Origin: Sebaldella termitidis ATCC 33386
GTDB lineage: Bacteria; Fusobacteriota; Fusobacteriia; Fusobacteriales; Leptotrichiaceae
Direction: 5' to 3'
DNA: 64,000 bases
NCBI RefSeq assembly: GCF_000024405.1
Contig: NC_013517.1
Coordinates: forward strand, 3,503,989 to 3,567,988
Made by a program: the position numbers and the translations under genes. Below are positions 36,354 to 45,802 of this stretch, in pieces (the stretch's first letter is position 1; each line of letters opens with the position of its first letter). The notes beneath the pieces were generated by a model. It was not told the origin of the DNA, ran no database searches, and was given only the letters and a program-made list of their open reading frames with translations.

Positions 36354-36380
36354 ATAATCACATTAAGGAGGTTTAAAATT

Positions 36381-37403
36381 ATGAGAAATATAATTATTTT
36401 TATATTGATATTTTCTTTTACATGTTTTGCAGGTGAATATCTCAAAGAGGGAAAAAGTATTTATTATATGAAAGACGGACAGATGGTCTCGTGCTACTTT
36501 GAAGACGGTACTGTTGATCCTGCTGCGGATTGTTATTCAAAACCTTCTAAAATTCTTTTAGATAATGTTGACCTTGATACTTTTAAAAGTCTTAATCTGG
36601 GCTATGCCAAAGATAAAAATTCAGTTTATTATGAAGGTCTGAGGCTTGATGATTCTGATCCTGATACTTTTAAAATTATGGACAGATATCTTTATTCCAA
36701 GGATAAAAATTATGTCTATTTCACAAACATAAAACTGGATAATTCCAATTCTGATACCTTTGTTTTTCTTGGTTCAGACTATGCCAAAGACAAAAATAAT
36801 ATATATTGGCACGGAGCAAAACTGGAAAATGCAGACACAAAATCATTTGAAATACTTTCTGCTGACCCGTGGAAATACCATGCCAGAGATAAAAATTCAG
36901 TTTATTTTGCAGGAAATAAAATACTGGGTTCTGATGCAAAAACTGCGGAATACCTTTCAGGCTATTTTATGAAGGATAAGAATAACATTTATTATCTAGG
37001 CAAAAAAATGGAAACAGAAATAAAGAATACCGCCGATCTGGTAAAAATAGACGATACTTACTACAAAGACAAAAACAATATATATTGCTATTTTAAAAAA
37101 ATTCAAGATGTTGACCCTGCGACTTTTGAAATAATAAAAAGTCCTCATCACCCTTATTCCAGAGACAAAAACAATGTCTATTATTATGAGCATACAATAA
37201 CTGGTGCCAATCCTGAAACTTTCGTGATTCTTGATGAAGGATACGGATATGCCAAAGACAGCAAAAGTATCTATTACGGGACCAAGAGTCTAAAGGAAGC
37301 TGACTTGAATACTTTTAAAGTTATTAATATGAATACGGCAAAAGATAAAAATAATGTCTACAGAGACGGGGAAATAAGCGGTGAAAACCCGTCAAAATTC
37401 TAA
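36381..37403 (+). CDS. Secreted DKNYY-repeat protein
   Basis: A 340-residue protein with a signal peptide (MRNIIIFILIFSFTCFAG). The mature part is built from about ten imperfect repeats of 25-35 residues with the core Y-A-K-D-K-N-x-V-Y-Y and a following D-x-x-T-F (examples start near residues 75, 100 and 130). This is the DKNYY family pattern, found in exported proteins of Fusobacteria and Bacteroidetes and of unknown function. AAGGAGG precedes the ATG and a terminator follows at once, so it is monocistronic. The repeats probably form a beta-rich solenoid; that is inference. Confidence 0.78.
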   Translation: MRNIIIFILIFSFTCFAGEYLKEGKSIYYMKDGQMVSCYFEDGTVDPAADCYSKPSKILLDNVDLDTFKSLNLGYAKDKNSVYYEGLRLDDSDPDTFKIMDRYLYSKDKNYVYFTNIKLDNSNSDTFVFLGSDYAKDKNNIYWHGAKLENADTKSFEILSADPWKYHARDKNSVYFAGNKILGSDAKTAEYLSGYFMKDKNNIYYLGKKMETEIKNTADLVKIDDTYYKDKNNIYCYFKKIQDVDPATFEIIKSPHHPYSRDKNNVYYYEHTITGANPETFVILDEGYGYAKDSKSIYYGTKSLKEADLNTFKVINMNTAKDKNNVYRDGEISGENPSKF

Positions 37404-37426
37404 AACATCATAATTTATTATAAAAC

Positions 37427-37451
37427 AAAAGAGCAGATGACCTGCTCTTTT
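37427..37451. terminator. Bidirectional terminator between the DKNYY gene and sodA
   Basis: AAAAGAGCAG and CTGCTCTTTT form a perfect 10-bp stem with a five-base loop and T runs on both strands, between convergent genes. Confidence 0.9.
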
Positions 37452-37456
37452 TATAT

Positions 37457-38080
37457 TTATCCTATTGCTTCTTCGTATTTTTTAGCTACTTCGTTCCAGT
37501 CTACTACATTAAAGAAAGCTTTTATGTAGTCAGCTCTTACGTTTTTATACTTTAAGTAGTATGCATGCTCCCATACGTCCAATGCCAGAATAGGCTGCCC
37601 TTTTCCGTCACATTTACACATAAAAGGATTATCCTGATTAGGAGATGATCCTACTGACAGGTGCCCGTCCTCTTTCACTACAAGCCAAGCCCATCCTGAA
37701 CCGAATCTTCCTGCTGCTTTAGCAGATATTTCTTCTTTTAGCTTATCTACGCTTCCAAAGTCTGCTTTTATCTGTTCTGCCAATTTACCTGTAGGTTCTC
37801 CTCCGCCGTTTGGAGACAGAATTTCAAAATAAAGATTGTGATTGTAGTACCCTCCACCGTTATTTTGAATAGCTGTTCTTGAAGCTTCCGGGATAGCATC
37901 CAGATTTTTCAAAATTTCTTCTATTGATTTTCCTTTTAATTCAGGTAATTTTTCTATAGCATCATTTAGATTTTTTGTGTATGTAGCATGGTGTTTTCCA
38001 TAATGAGTCTCCATAGTAAGTGTATCTATATGTGGCTCCAAAGCATCAAAAGCATATTTTAATTTAATTTGTTCAAACAT
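37457..38080 (-). CDS. sodA: Superoxide dismutase (Fe/Mn family)
   Basis: A 207-residue enzyme. Metal ligands are visible at His26 ([12 protein letters not shown]), the His of [13 protein letters not shown] near residue 80, and Asp/His of [19 protein letters not shown] near residues 167-171. GSGWAWLV is the other family mark. It converts superoxide to peroxide and oxygen in the cytoplasm; iron or manganese preference is not certain from sequence. AGGAGGG precedes the ATG. It is monocistronic, with a terminator on its downstream side. Confidence 0.94.
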   Translation of the reverse strand: MFEQIKLKYAFDALEPHIDTLTMETHYGKHHATYTKNLNDAIEKLPELKGKSIEEILKNLDAIPEASRTAIQNNGGGYYNHNLYFEILSPNGGGEPTGKLAEQIKADFGSVDKLKEEISAKAAGRFGSGWAWLVVKEDGHLSVGSSPNQDNPFMCKCDGKGQPILALDVWEHAYYLKYKNVRADYIKAFFNVVDWNEVAKKYEEAIG

Positions 38081-38200
38081 TTAAATCCCTCCTGTAATTT
38101 GTTTTATTATACAAATAATAACACTTTCTTTTTAATTTTTCAAGATTTAATTTGAAAATTATTTTATTTGTAAATCAAACTATTTTTATTTTATACAAAT

Positions 38201-38228
38201 AAAAAAGCAGGACTGTTAAATGTCCTGC
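38201..38228 (-). terminator. Terminator of the response-regulator gene
   Basis: GCAGGAC (38207-38213) and GTCCTGC (38222-38228) form a 7-bp stem with an eight-base loop; on the minus strand it ends in TTTTTTATTT, 14 bp after the regulator stop. Confidence 0.85.
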
Positions 38229-38242
38229 ATTTTTTGGTATGG

Positions 38243-38923
38243 TTACTCTTTTACTATGTAACCTACACCTCTTACAGTTTTTATAATTTTTTTGTCATAT
38301 CCTTTGTCTATTTTTGATCTTAAGAAGTTAATGTATACATCTACTATGTTGCTTTCAGTGATGAAATCAATATCCCAGATCTTTTCTGATATCATAGTTC
38401 TTGTAAGTACTCTGTTTTTATTTTTCAAAAAGTATTCAAGAAGTAAGAATTCTTTATTAGTAAGTTCAATTTCTTTTCCTGCTCTTTTTACTTCTCTGTT
38501 AATAGGATTTAGTGTTAAATCATATGCAGACAGTACTTCTGACGAATCGTCATTACCCTGTCTTGTAAGAGTTCTTACTATTGCTTTTACTTTGGCAGAC
38601 AGTTCATCAAGTTTATAATCATTATAAACATAATCGTCTATCCCCTGTAATAATGCTTCTGTTTTTGAGTATCTGTCATCTTTATCTATTGATAACAGAA
38701 TGTAGCTGTTTTTCTTGTTGTCTATAATTTCTTCGAGCTCTTTTGAAAAAGTATTTTTAAAAGATTTAATATCCAGCATTACTATATCTATTGTGTCTGA
38801 TTTTAATTCCTGCATCATTTTGTTCTTGTCTTCTGCCAGTGAAACACTGAAGCTTAACTCTTTCATCAGCTGACCTACTACAAGTCTGCTTTTTTCGTTA
38901 CTATTAAATATTAAAATTTTCAT
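38243..38923 (-). CDS. OmpR/PhoB-type response regulator with degenerate receiver
   Basis: A 226-residue protein. The C-terminal ~95 residues are a clear OmpR-type winged helix (LTNKEFLLLEYFLKNKNRVLTRTMISEKIWD, then VDVYINFLRSKID and IKTVRGVGYIV). The N-terminal receiver keeps the phospho-acceptor-position Asp51 (VMLDI), but the acidic pair that binds Mg is replaced by N-S-N (residues 7-9) and the conserved Lys of the T-K-P-F segment is Asn101 (YVYNDY). Phosphorylation is therefore doubtful and the protein may act as a constitutive or ligand-controlled regulator. No histidine kinase gene is adjacent; the Mrp gene lies 23 bp upstream on the same strand. Confidence 0.88.
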   Translation of the reverse strand: MKILIFNSNEKSRLVVGQLMKELSFSVSLAEDKNKMMQELKSDTIDIVMLDIKSFKNTFSKELEEIIDNKKNSYILLSIDKDDRYSKTEALLQGIDDYVYNDYKLDELSAKVKAIVRTLTRQGNDDSSEVLSAYDLTLNPINREVKRAGKEIELTNKEFLLLEYFLKNKNRVLTRTMISEKIWDIDFITESNIVDVYINFLRSKIDKGYDKKIIKTVRGVGYIVKE

Positions 38924-38946
38924 TTTTCGTTTCCTCCAAAAATATT

Positions 38947-39744
38947 TTATTTTACTTTATCTAAGATCTGATCAATGATTTTATTTAGCCGAATGCTTGC
39001 TTCTGATTCATTCTGGATATACGGCTCACCGCTATCTCCAGCTTCTGCAATATTTTTATCCATAGGTATGGAACCAAGAAAATTAACTTTTAATTCGTTT
39101 GCCATTCTCTCCGCTCCGCCTTTTTTTAATATATTAACTTCTTCTCCACATTCAGGACATATAAACCCACTCATATTCTCAATTATCCCAATTAATTCCA
39201 TATTTACCAATCCTGAAAATTTCACTGATCTCCTAGAGTCTAATAACGCTACATCTTGAGGAGTTGTTACAACTATTGCCTTTGTCCCTACACCCACATT
39301 TTGTGCAATTGTTAATGTTTCATCACCTGTACCCGGTGGTAAATCTATTATCAAATAATCCAGTTTACCCCAAACTACATTTTCTAGTATTTCCATAATA
39401 GCACCCATTTTTTGTGGTCCTCTCCAAATTATTGGATCCGTACTAGGAAGAAAAAAACTTAAGGATGTTGTGCACAGATTCTCATTTATCTTGTATGGAA
39501 CTGATAAATCGGTTAACTTTTCCCCTTCTACTCCTAACATAATAGGAATATTTGGCCCATGCAGATCTGCATCTAGAATCCCCACTTTATATCCTCGCAT
39601 AGAAAGCCCATATGCTAAATTTACCGATAGTGTGGATTTCCCAACTCCACCTTTGCCACTCATAATAACAACTTTGTTAGTAATATTACTCATATTCTCC
39701 TTGATTTTGGATTTTTGATTTTCCATATTGATATTACTATGCAT
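38947..39744 (-). CDS. apbC: Mrp/NBP35-family Fe-S cluster carrier ATPase
   Basis: A 265-residue P-loop ATPase. The deviant Walker A motif SGKGGVGKST (near residue 30), DADLHGPNIP, DYLIIDLPPGTGD and the C-terminal C-P-E-C pair in NMSGFICPECGEE are the marks of the Mrp/ApbC family, which binds and transfers Fe-S clusters as a dimer bridged by that cysteine pair. The start at 39744 has GGGAGG 10 nt upstream; an internal ATG at codon 18 also has AAGGAG but with very short spacing, so a shorter form is possible. It probably shares a transcript with the response-regulator gene. Confidence 0.92.
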   Translation of the reverse strand: MHSNINMENQKSKIKENMSNITNKVVIMSGKGGVGKSTLSVNLAYGLSMRGYKVGILDADLHGPNIPIMLGVEGEKLTDLSVPYKINENLCTTSLSFFLPSTDPIIWRGPQKMGAIMEILENVVWGKLDYLIIDLPPGTGDETLTIAQNVGVGTKAIVVTTPQDVALLDSRRSVKFSGLVNMELIGIIENMSGFICPECGEEVNILKKGGAERMANELKVNFLGSIPMDKNIAEAGDSGEPYIQNESEASIRLNKIIDQILDKVK

Positions 39745-40063
39745 GTGTGTTTTACCTCCCTTAAATCACGTAACCTGTCTTAACTCGGACACCACCTCTC
39801 CATTTTATTTTTCCTTAATTATATTTATTTGAATATAATAATTAAGAGCTCTTGATTTTATTAGACAATATGTTATAATAAATTAAAAATTTAGTTTTTC
39901 ACATCAATTATTACTAATATAATCAAGACATTTTACTAAGTTTTTAGCACTTTTGTCAAGCATATTTTAATTTTTTAGTAGAACTCATTCTAAATTTTTT
40001 GAACAATATCTTTTTAGACCAATAAAATCAGGTCTTTCCGCTAATATTAAAAGGAGGAATTTT
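39745..40063. other. AT-rich divergent intergenic region
   Basis: About 320 bp between the Mrp gene and the small gene at 40064, both reading outward. It presumably contains promoters for both. A small AGACC/GGTCT hairpin (40016-40035) lies just before the small gene's ribosome binding site. No further gene is visible. Confidence 0.4.
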
Positions 40064-40312
40064 ATGTCAGAGTATTTAAGCGATAAACCAAAAAAATTAA
40101 TCATAAAAGATAAAAATGGAAATATTAAAAATTACCAGGAATTTGAACATAATAATAACGGTGATCCCATTTATTATAAAAAAGTTGAAAATGAAAGAAC
40201 AACAGTAGAATTAACCTATGAATATGAATATGATGAAATTGGACGTAAAAAAGTAACAAAAATTGCTGATTTAATAACTGATAATATTACTATAATGGAA
40301 TATGAATATTAA
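40064..40312 (+). CDS. Small YD/RHS-repeat-like hypothetical protein
   Basis: An 82-residue hydrophilic protein with a good AAAAGGAGG site. The pattern KDKNGNIKNYQEFEHNNNGDPI and YEYEYDEIGRKKVTKI resembles one or two YD-type repeats of RHS proteins (Y-x-Y-D-x-x-G-R), but it is far too short to be an RHS shell. It has no signal peptide. It could be a free-standing remnant or a small immunity- or chaperone-like protein; no function is proposed. pepA follows 154 bp downstream. Confidence 0.55.
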   Translation: MSEYLSDKPKKLIIKDKNGNIKNYQEFEHNNNGDPIYYKKVENERTTVELTYEYEYDEIGRKKVTKIADLITDNITIMEYEY

Positions 40313-40466
40313 TACCTTTTCTTATTCATGTTTTGATATGTGAAATATCGAATGAGGTATAAGTGTTTCGACATTAGTATATTTTTGTCATTTTGAATTA
40401 AAACTGGACAAAACACTGGTTATATCATAAAATTTATGTATATTTTTAGAAAGAAGGTTTGTAAAT

Positions 40467-41882
40467 ATGAATATAAGTGTAATTAACAATTTTAAAGATA
40501 ATTTTGATACTCTGATACTTCCGGTCAGTAAAAACCGTAAGATTAATTCCCATAATAAGGAACTGGACAAGAAAATTAATAAATATATTGAACTTTATTC
40601 TTTTTCTTATTCTGATGATAAATTTCTTTCTTTCGATTTGGAAGCAGATAATAAGCTAAAACAGATTGTTTTGGTTAATATCGACCTTCCAGATAAACTT
40701 CAGATTCGAGATACATTATTCAATGTATTTGGTAAAATTTCCGAAAAATCAAAAAATATACTTTTTATTAATTCTGATTTATTTTTTGATGAATATATTA
40801 TAACAGAAATTTTCATATTAAGATACTATAAATTTATAAAATATATAGAAAATTCTAAAAAACATAAACATCATTTATTTATCTTAACCAATAAAGATAT
40901 TGACCTCACTGAAACCATAGAACTTGCAAATTCTGTTAATACCGCTAGAGATTTAGTTAATGAACCTTCTAATGTACTTTATCCTGAAACTTTAGCCGAA
41001 TCAGCTTTATCACTCGGAGAAAAATACGGTTTTGAAGTCGAAGTATTAAATAAGAAAGATATTAAAAAGCTGAAAATGGAATGCTTTTTAAAAGTAGGCG
41101 AAGGATCTGACAAAGAACCAAAGCTTATTATTCTTCGCTACCACGGCAACAAAAAAGATAAAAATAAAATCGGGCTGATTGGTAAAGGCGTTACATTTGA
41201 CAGCGGCGGTCTGTCGTTAAAACCTTCTGACAGCATGATCGAAATGAAATCCGACATGGCTGGTGCTGCAGCTGTTATTTCTGCTGTTTGTACCGCTTCA
41301 AAAATGAAGATAAAGAAAAACATTATCGGTGTCATACCCGCCTGTGAAAATATGATTAACGGTTCTTCATATAAACTTGGCGATATAATTAAATCAATGA
41401 ATGGCAAGACTGTAGAAATACACAATACTGATGCTGAAGGACGTCTTACTATTATTGATGCTGTTACTTATGCGATCCGTCATGAAAAAGTAACACATAT
41501 ACTAGATATCGCAACTTTAACGGGTGCATGTATGGTTGCACTCGGTACTGATATTACTGGTGTTGTTACCAACGACGGTAATATGCTGAAAGTCTTGAAA
41601 AAGGCCTCTGAAATTTCAGGTGAGCTCATTTGGGAACTTCCTAATCATAGTACCTATAAAGAAAGTTTAAAATCACCCAATGCAGATCTTAAAAATGTAG
41701 GAACAAGATGGGGCGGTGCTATTATAGCCGGTCAGTTTATAGAGGAATTCGTAGAGAAACTTCCGTGGCTGCACCTTGACATTGCAGGCCCTGCTTTTAT
41801 TGAAAGTAAGTCTAAATTCGGCAGTGCAGGCGGAACAGGAGCCGGTACCAGATTATTATATGAATTTATAAAAAACTTTTGA
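40467..41882 (+). CDS. pepA: Leucyl aminopeptidase (M17)
   Basis: A 471-residue cytoplasmic metallopeptidase. The catalytic C-terminal domain shows IGKGVTFDSGGLSLKPSDSMIEMKSDMAGAAAV (metal-binding Lys and Asp residues), the family signature N-T-D-A-E-G-R-L, and the closing WGGAIIAGQFIEEF with a WLHLDIAGPAF metal-proximal segment. The N-terminal ~160 residues are the variable domain, here rather divergent. It removes N-terminal residues from peptides during protein turnover. AGAAGG precedes the ATG and a terminator follows. Confidence 0.93.
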   Translation: MNISVINNFKDNFDTLILPVSKNRKINSHNKELDKKINKYIELYSFSYSDDKFLSFDLEADNKLKQIVLVNIDLPDKLQIRDTLFNVFGKISEKSKNILFINSDLFFDEYIITEIFILRYYKFIKYIENSKKHKHHLFILTNKDIDLTETIELANSVNTARDLVNEPSNVLYPETLAESALSLGEKYGFEVEVLNKKDIKKLKMECFLKVGEGSDKEPKLIILRYHGNKKDKNKIGLIGKGVTFDSGGLSLKPSDSMIEMKSDMAGAAAVISAVCTASKMKIKKNIIGVIPACENMINGSSYKLGDIIKSMNGKTVEIHNTDAEGRLTIIDAVTYAIRHEKVTHILDIATLTGACMVALGTDITGVVTNDGNMLKVLKKASEISGELIWELPNHSTYKESLKSPNADLKNVGTRWGGAIIAGQFIEEFVEKLPWLHLDIAGPAFIESKSKFGSAGGTGAGTRLLYEFIKNF

Positions 41883-41896
41883 TCACAATATGGAAG

Positions 41897-41922
41897 AGCT
41901 GTTTATTTAGAACAGCTTTTTT
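41897..41922 (+). terminator. Intrinsic terminator of pepA
   Basis: AGCTGTT and AACAGCT form a 7-bp stem with a seven-base loop and a run of six T residues, 15 bp after the pepA stop. Confidence 0.85.
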
Positions 41923-42607
41923 AATTTTGTCAGAATCTTTGTTTTATTTCTTCCTTTGATTTCAAAATTTTATTCCGCTTTCTGATATATTTCTGTTTCA
42001 TTTTTGACTTCACAAAGTTTAAAATTTTTCACAGTTTCCGCTTTATTAATTAATTAATTAATTTAGATATTTAAAAAATTTTATCTCTAAATTTTCTAAT
42101 AAAAATTAACATTTAAAATAGTAAATTCCGAGTTATTTTTATTATTCACAAGTATTTGTTGACATATTATTATATAAAACAGATTCTAAGATCTTATTTT
42201 ATGCTAAAATACTTACACTCGTCTTTATTCATATAATTGGAATCCAAAAAGTTAAAGTATTGGTAACTGATATTATTTTTTTATGATTTTCCATCTAAAA
42301 TGAATTAAATTGAAATATGTGAAAAGTGTTGAAAATTGTCAAATAAATAACCGATAAGTAATATGATTGTGATAAACTTTCCCTATTTATGAAATTATTA
42401 TAGCACATTTTATAGTAATAATGAAAGAAAATAATTCTTATTTATTTATTAACAAATATAAGATATCTCTAATATAAATGCAAGACAGATCAAAAAACAC
42501 TCTTTATTTTAAATTGAACATACTAATTCATATACAATTCTTTTACTAATAATTTATACAAAAAGACAAGCAGAATTAATTTTTCTGCTCGCTCTTTTTA
42601 TTAGTTT
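41923..42607. other. Long AT-rich intergenic region
   Basis: Almost 700 bp between two convergent transcription units. It contains a short tandem run of TTAA units (about 42046-42063) and, near its right end, the ascorbate-PTS operon terminator. I found no ORF with a ribosome binding site, tRNA or convincing structured RNA. It may be decayed sequence. Confidence 0.5.
42569..42589 (-). terminator. Terminator of the ascorbate-family PTS operon
   Basis: AGCAGAA and TTCTGCT form a 7-bp stem with a seven-base loop, extended outward by further imperfect pairs; on the minus strand it ends in TGTCTTTTTG. It lies 19 bp after the last gene of the operon. Confidence 0.78.
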
Positions 42608-43561
42608 TTACAGTAATTCAAGTGCATTTTTACAGATATCTTCTGCTGTCAGTTCATATTCCTTCATCAGATAATCTAATGTTCCCACTTGTCCGTATCT
42701 TTCCTTTACTCCTACTCTTCTCATTTTAGCAGGATAATTTTCAGCAAGAACTTCAGCTACTGCTGATCCAAGTCCGTTATGTATGCTGTGATTTTCACAT
42801 GTTACTATCTTTCCTGTTTTTTCTGCATATTTTATAATAAGATCTTTATCTATAGGCTTTAATGTAAACATATCAATTACAGCCGCATTATATCCTTTTT
42901 CTTTAAGCATATCTGCTGCTTTAAGAGCTTCTGACACCATAATACCATTCGCTATAAGTGTTATGTCGCTTCCGTCTTTTACTACATTTCCTTTTCCTAT
43001 TTCAAATACTGAACCATCTTCATATATCTTTTCCGCATTTTTTCTCATTGTTCTGATCCAGTGAAAACCTTCTGTCTGGGCTACCTGTTCTATTATATTT
43101 TTGAACATTACACCGTCAGTTACCTCAAGAACAACTGCTCCGGCAAGCCCTCTGACGATTCCCATATCTTCAAAAGACATATGTGTTCCGCCATTATGTA
43201 CTGCTGTTATTCCGGCATCCGAAGCTATTATTTTTACATTGTTTTTTTGATATGATATTGACATAAACAGCTGGTCAAAGCATCTTCTGCTGGCAAATGC
43301 CGTAAATGTATGGAAAAAAGGTACTTTTCCCGCAATTGACATTCCGCCTGCCATACCTGCTATATGAGCTTCCATAATACCGCCGTTTATTATTCTTCCG
43401 GGAAGCTCTTTCTGTATAATGTCTGTACTCATTGACCCCATCAGATCTGCTTCAAGGGCAACTATTCTTTCATCCTTTTTCATGAGCTCCAGAAGAGTGG
43501 TAGAATATATCTTTCTCATTTCCATATCATCTTTTTTTCTTTCACTGCATATTTTATACAT
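42608..43561 (-). CDS. Transketolase, C-terminal subunit
   Basis: A 317-residue protein matching the pyrimidine-binding and C-terminal domains of transketolase: IVALEADLMGSMST, the Glu-containing INGGIMEAHIAGMAGGMSIAGKVPFFHTF, AVHNGGTHMSFEDMGIVRGL and a C-terminal VTCENHSIHNGLGSAVAEVLAE. It pairs with the N-terminal subunit encoded just upstream; their start and stop codons overlap by one base (TAATG) with GGGGAGG in front, so translation is coupled. Split transketolases transfer two-carbon units between sugar phosphates using thiamine diphosphate. Location in a PTS operon suggests a pentose or pentulose phosphate product of the imported sugar. Confidence 0.92.
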   Translation of the reverse strand: MYKICSERKKDDMEMRKIYSTTLLELMKKDERIVALEADLMGSMSTDIIQKELPGRIINGGIMEAHIAGMAGGMSIAGKVPFFHTFTAFASRRCFDQLFMSISYQKNNVKIIASDAGITAVHNGGTHMSFEDMGIVRGLAGAVVLEVTDGVMFKNIIEQVAQTEGFHWIRTMRKNAEKIYEDGSVFEIGKGNVVKDGSDITLIANGIMVSEALKAADMLKEKGYNAAVIDMFTLKPIDKDLIIKYAEKTGKIVTCENHSIHNGLGSAVAEVLAENYPAKMRRVGVKERYGQVGTLDYLMKEYELTAEDICKNALELL

Positions 43562-44394
43562 TATTCTACCTCCCCTTCCAATTCGGCAACAGCCTTTTCT
43601 ATTTCCGCTTTCACATCATCTGTAAGTCTCAGATGATGTGAATTTTTTAAATTTTCTATATATTTTACACCCTGACCTTTTTTTGTATCAAGAATTACTG
43701 CAAGCGGTCTTTCATTTTCCCCTCTTGGATTTTTTAAAAGGTTATAAATTCCTTCTATATCATCACCTTTTACTTCCACGCTATCAAATCCAAAGGTCTT
43801 GAATTTCTCTGTTAAAGAAAACGGCTTTATAATTTCTTCCAGAGTTCCGTCAAGCTGGAGCTTGTTATAATCCACAAATACAGTAAGATTATTCAAATTA
43901 TGGTGTGCTATAAACTGAAACGCTTCCCAGCACTGACCCTCATTTAATTCTCCATCCCCAAGGATAGTAAATACACGGTTATCCTTACCTGAGAGCTTTT
44001 CTGCCATTGCTATTCCTGTTGCTAATGATACTCCCTGACCCAGTGATCCTGTAGTAGCGTCTACTCCTTTAGTCAAAAGTCTGTCCGGATGGCTGGGCAG
44101 ATGAGTTCCGTTTACATTCAGAGTCATTAATTCTTCTTTGGGAAAGTATCCTTTTATGGCAAGAGCAGCGTATAAAGCCGGACCTGCATGTCCTTTTGAC
44201 AGCACCATATAGTCTCTTCCTTCCCAGTTTGGATTTTTAGGGTCTATTTTCATTACAGCACCATATAATACTGCAAGAGTTTCAACCACTGAAAGACTTC
44301 CTCCAAAATGCCCGAATCCCAGATTCAAAAGCATTTTTAACATAGAGATTCTTATATCCTTTGCCAGTTTTTTTATTTCATTATAATTTTCCAT
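43561..44394 (-). CDS. Transketolase, N-terminal subunit
   Basis: A 277-residue protein corresponding to the thiamine-diphosphate-binding domain: LGFGHFGGSLSVVETLAVLY, YMVLSKGHAGPALYAALA, TGSLGQGVSLATGIAMA and the cofactor motif ILGDGELNEGQCWEAFQFIAHHNLNNL (G-D-G-x(~25)-N). It cannot act without the C-terminal subunit that follows. ACAGGAGG precedes the ATG, and the gene lies 21 bp after the permease gene of the same operon. Confidence 0.93.
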   Translation of the reverse strand: MENYNEIKKLAKDIRISMLKMLLNLGFGHFGGSLSVVETLAVLYGAVMKIDPKNPNWEGRDYMVLSKGHAGPALYAALAIKGYFPKEELMTLNVNGTHLPSHPDRLLTKGVDATTGSLGQGVSLATGIAMAEKLSGKDNRVFTILGDGELNEGQCWEAFQFIAHHNLNNLTVFVDYNKLQLDGTLEEIIKPFSLTEKFKTFGFDSVEVKGDDIEGIYNLLKNPRGENERPLAVILDTKKGQGVKYIENLKNSHHLRLTDDVKAEIEKAVAELEGEVE

Positions 44395-44414
44395 TTAATC
44401 CTCCTGTATTTTGT

Positions 44415-45788
44415 TTATTTCGCTGCATCTGCTTCAGGCATTTTTTTCTTAGGCATCATATAGTTCAGAGCTACAAGGATTGCTAATATTGCTACAGCTA
44501 TTATTGTTATTACATTTTTATCCATATATCTTGCCATATTTCCTAAAATTATTCCTACCAGTCCGAAATCCGCATCTGAGAATGTAGTATTCGCAAATCC
44601 GAGAGATCCTAAAACAGGCAGAAGCATTACAGGCAGGAATGTAATAAGCAGACCGTTTGCAAATGCTCCAAGCATTGATCCTCTTCTTCCTCCTGTAGCA
44701 TTACCAAATACACCTGCTGTTGCTCCACAGAAGAAATGCGGAATTACACCCGGAAGTATTAATACCATGTTTAACTGACCAAGTACCAGAAGTCCTACTA
44801 TTCCTCCCAAAAAGCTGAATAAGAATCCTACAAGAACTGCATTTGGTGCATACGGGAATACTACCGGACAGTCTAATGCAGGTTTTGCAGACGGTACCAT
44901 TTTTTCAGAGAACCCTTTGAATGCAGGTATTATTTCCCCAAGAATTAGTCTAACACCTGATAATATGATAAATACACCGGCTGCGAATGTAATTGCCTGA
45001 ATAATAGCATATACAAGATAATTATCCCCATTGCTTAAATTAGTTTCTACGAATTCTCTTCCTGATAACACTGCCAGCATCAGATAAATAACCATCATAG
45101 TAAGTGATATAGAAATAGAACTGTCTCTTAAAAAACTAAGATTTTTCGGAAGATTCATATCTTCTGTTGATTTTGAACCTTTTCCTACTGCTTCACCAAC
45201 GAATCCCGAAAGAACATAACCAAGCGTTCCGAAATGCCCGAAAGCTATATCGTCATTACCTGTAATTCTTCTCATATGTCTTTGTGCCATTGCAGGGAAT
45301 AATGCCATTATAAGACCTAAAATTATTGACCCTACCAATACTAACTGAACACCGTCAAAATCTGCCACACGAAGAATTATTGCTATCATACATGCCATGT
45401 ATAATGTGTGATGTCCTGTAAGGAAGATATACTTCAGTCTTGTAAATCTTGCTATAAATATATTAAATATCATTCCAAATGCCATGATATATGCTGTCAT
45501 TGCCCCATATTCCCCAAGTGCTATGGACACGATTGCCTCATTATTCGGGATTATACCCTGTATATGAAAGGCCTGTTCGAACATTTGTCCCAGCGGATCC
45601 AAAGATCCAGTAAGTACTCCGGCTCCTCCGCTCAGAACCAGAAATCCCAATATTGTTTTTATTGTTCCTTTTACCACATCAGTAACTGGTTTTTTTTGTG
45701 CCACCAGCCCTATTAATGCCATTAATCCTACTAAAACCGATGGTACTTTCAGTATGTCAAATACGAACATTAATAATCCATTCATCAT
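44415..45788 (-). CDS. ulaA: PTS ascorbate-family IIC component
   Basis: A 457-residue permease with about eleven hydrophobic segments. Typical UlaA/SgaT stretches are FLVLSGGAGVLTGSLDPLGQMFEQAF, the RFTRLKYIFLTGHHTLYMA loop and HFGTLGYVLSGFVGEAVGKGSKSTED. The family takes up L-ascorbate in E. coli, but many members elsewhere have other or unknown pentitol-like substrates. Two consecutive ATG codons follow AGGAGG. It is followed by transketolase genes and not by the ula lactonase/decarboxylase set, so the substrate is left open. Confidence 0.9.
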   Translation of the reverse strand: MMNGLLMFVFDILKVPSVLVGLMALIGLVAQKKPVTDVVKGTIKTILGFLVLSGGAGVLTGSLDPLGQMFEQAFHIQGIIPNNEAIVSIALGEYGAMTAYIMAFGMIFNIFIARFTRLKYIFLTGHHTLYMACMIAIILRVADFDGVQLVLVGSIILGLIMALFPAMAQRHMRRITGNDDIAFGHFGTLGYVLSGFVGEAVGKGSKSTEDMNLPKNLSFLRDSSISISLTMMVIYLMLAVLSGREFVETNLSNGDNYLVYAIIQAITFAAGVFIILSGVRLILGEIIPAFKGFSEKMVPSAKPALDCPVVFPYAPNAVLVGFLFSFLGGIVGLLVLGQLNMVLILPGVIPHFFCGATAGVFGNATGGRRGSMLGAFANGLLITFLPVMLLPVLGSLGFANTTFSDADFGLVGIILGNMARYMDKNVITIIAVAILAILVALNYMMPKKKMPEADAAK

Positions 45789-45802
45789 TAAACCTCCTAA
45801 TA

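Noticed and set aside
40064-40312. RHS toxin fragment or polymorphic toxin locus
   Set aside because: The protein is a single short repeat-like unit with its own ribosome binding site. No RHS shell, VgrG, toxin tip or immunity gene is nearby.
42046-42063. TTAA tandem repeat as a functional element
   Set aside because: It is a short low-complexity run in a long AT-rich spacer, with no neighbouring gene start or phase-variation position.
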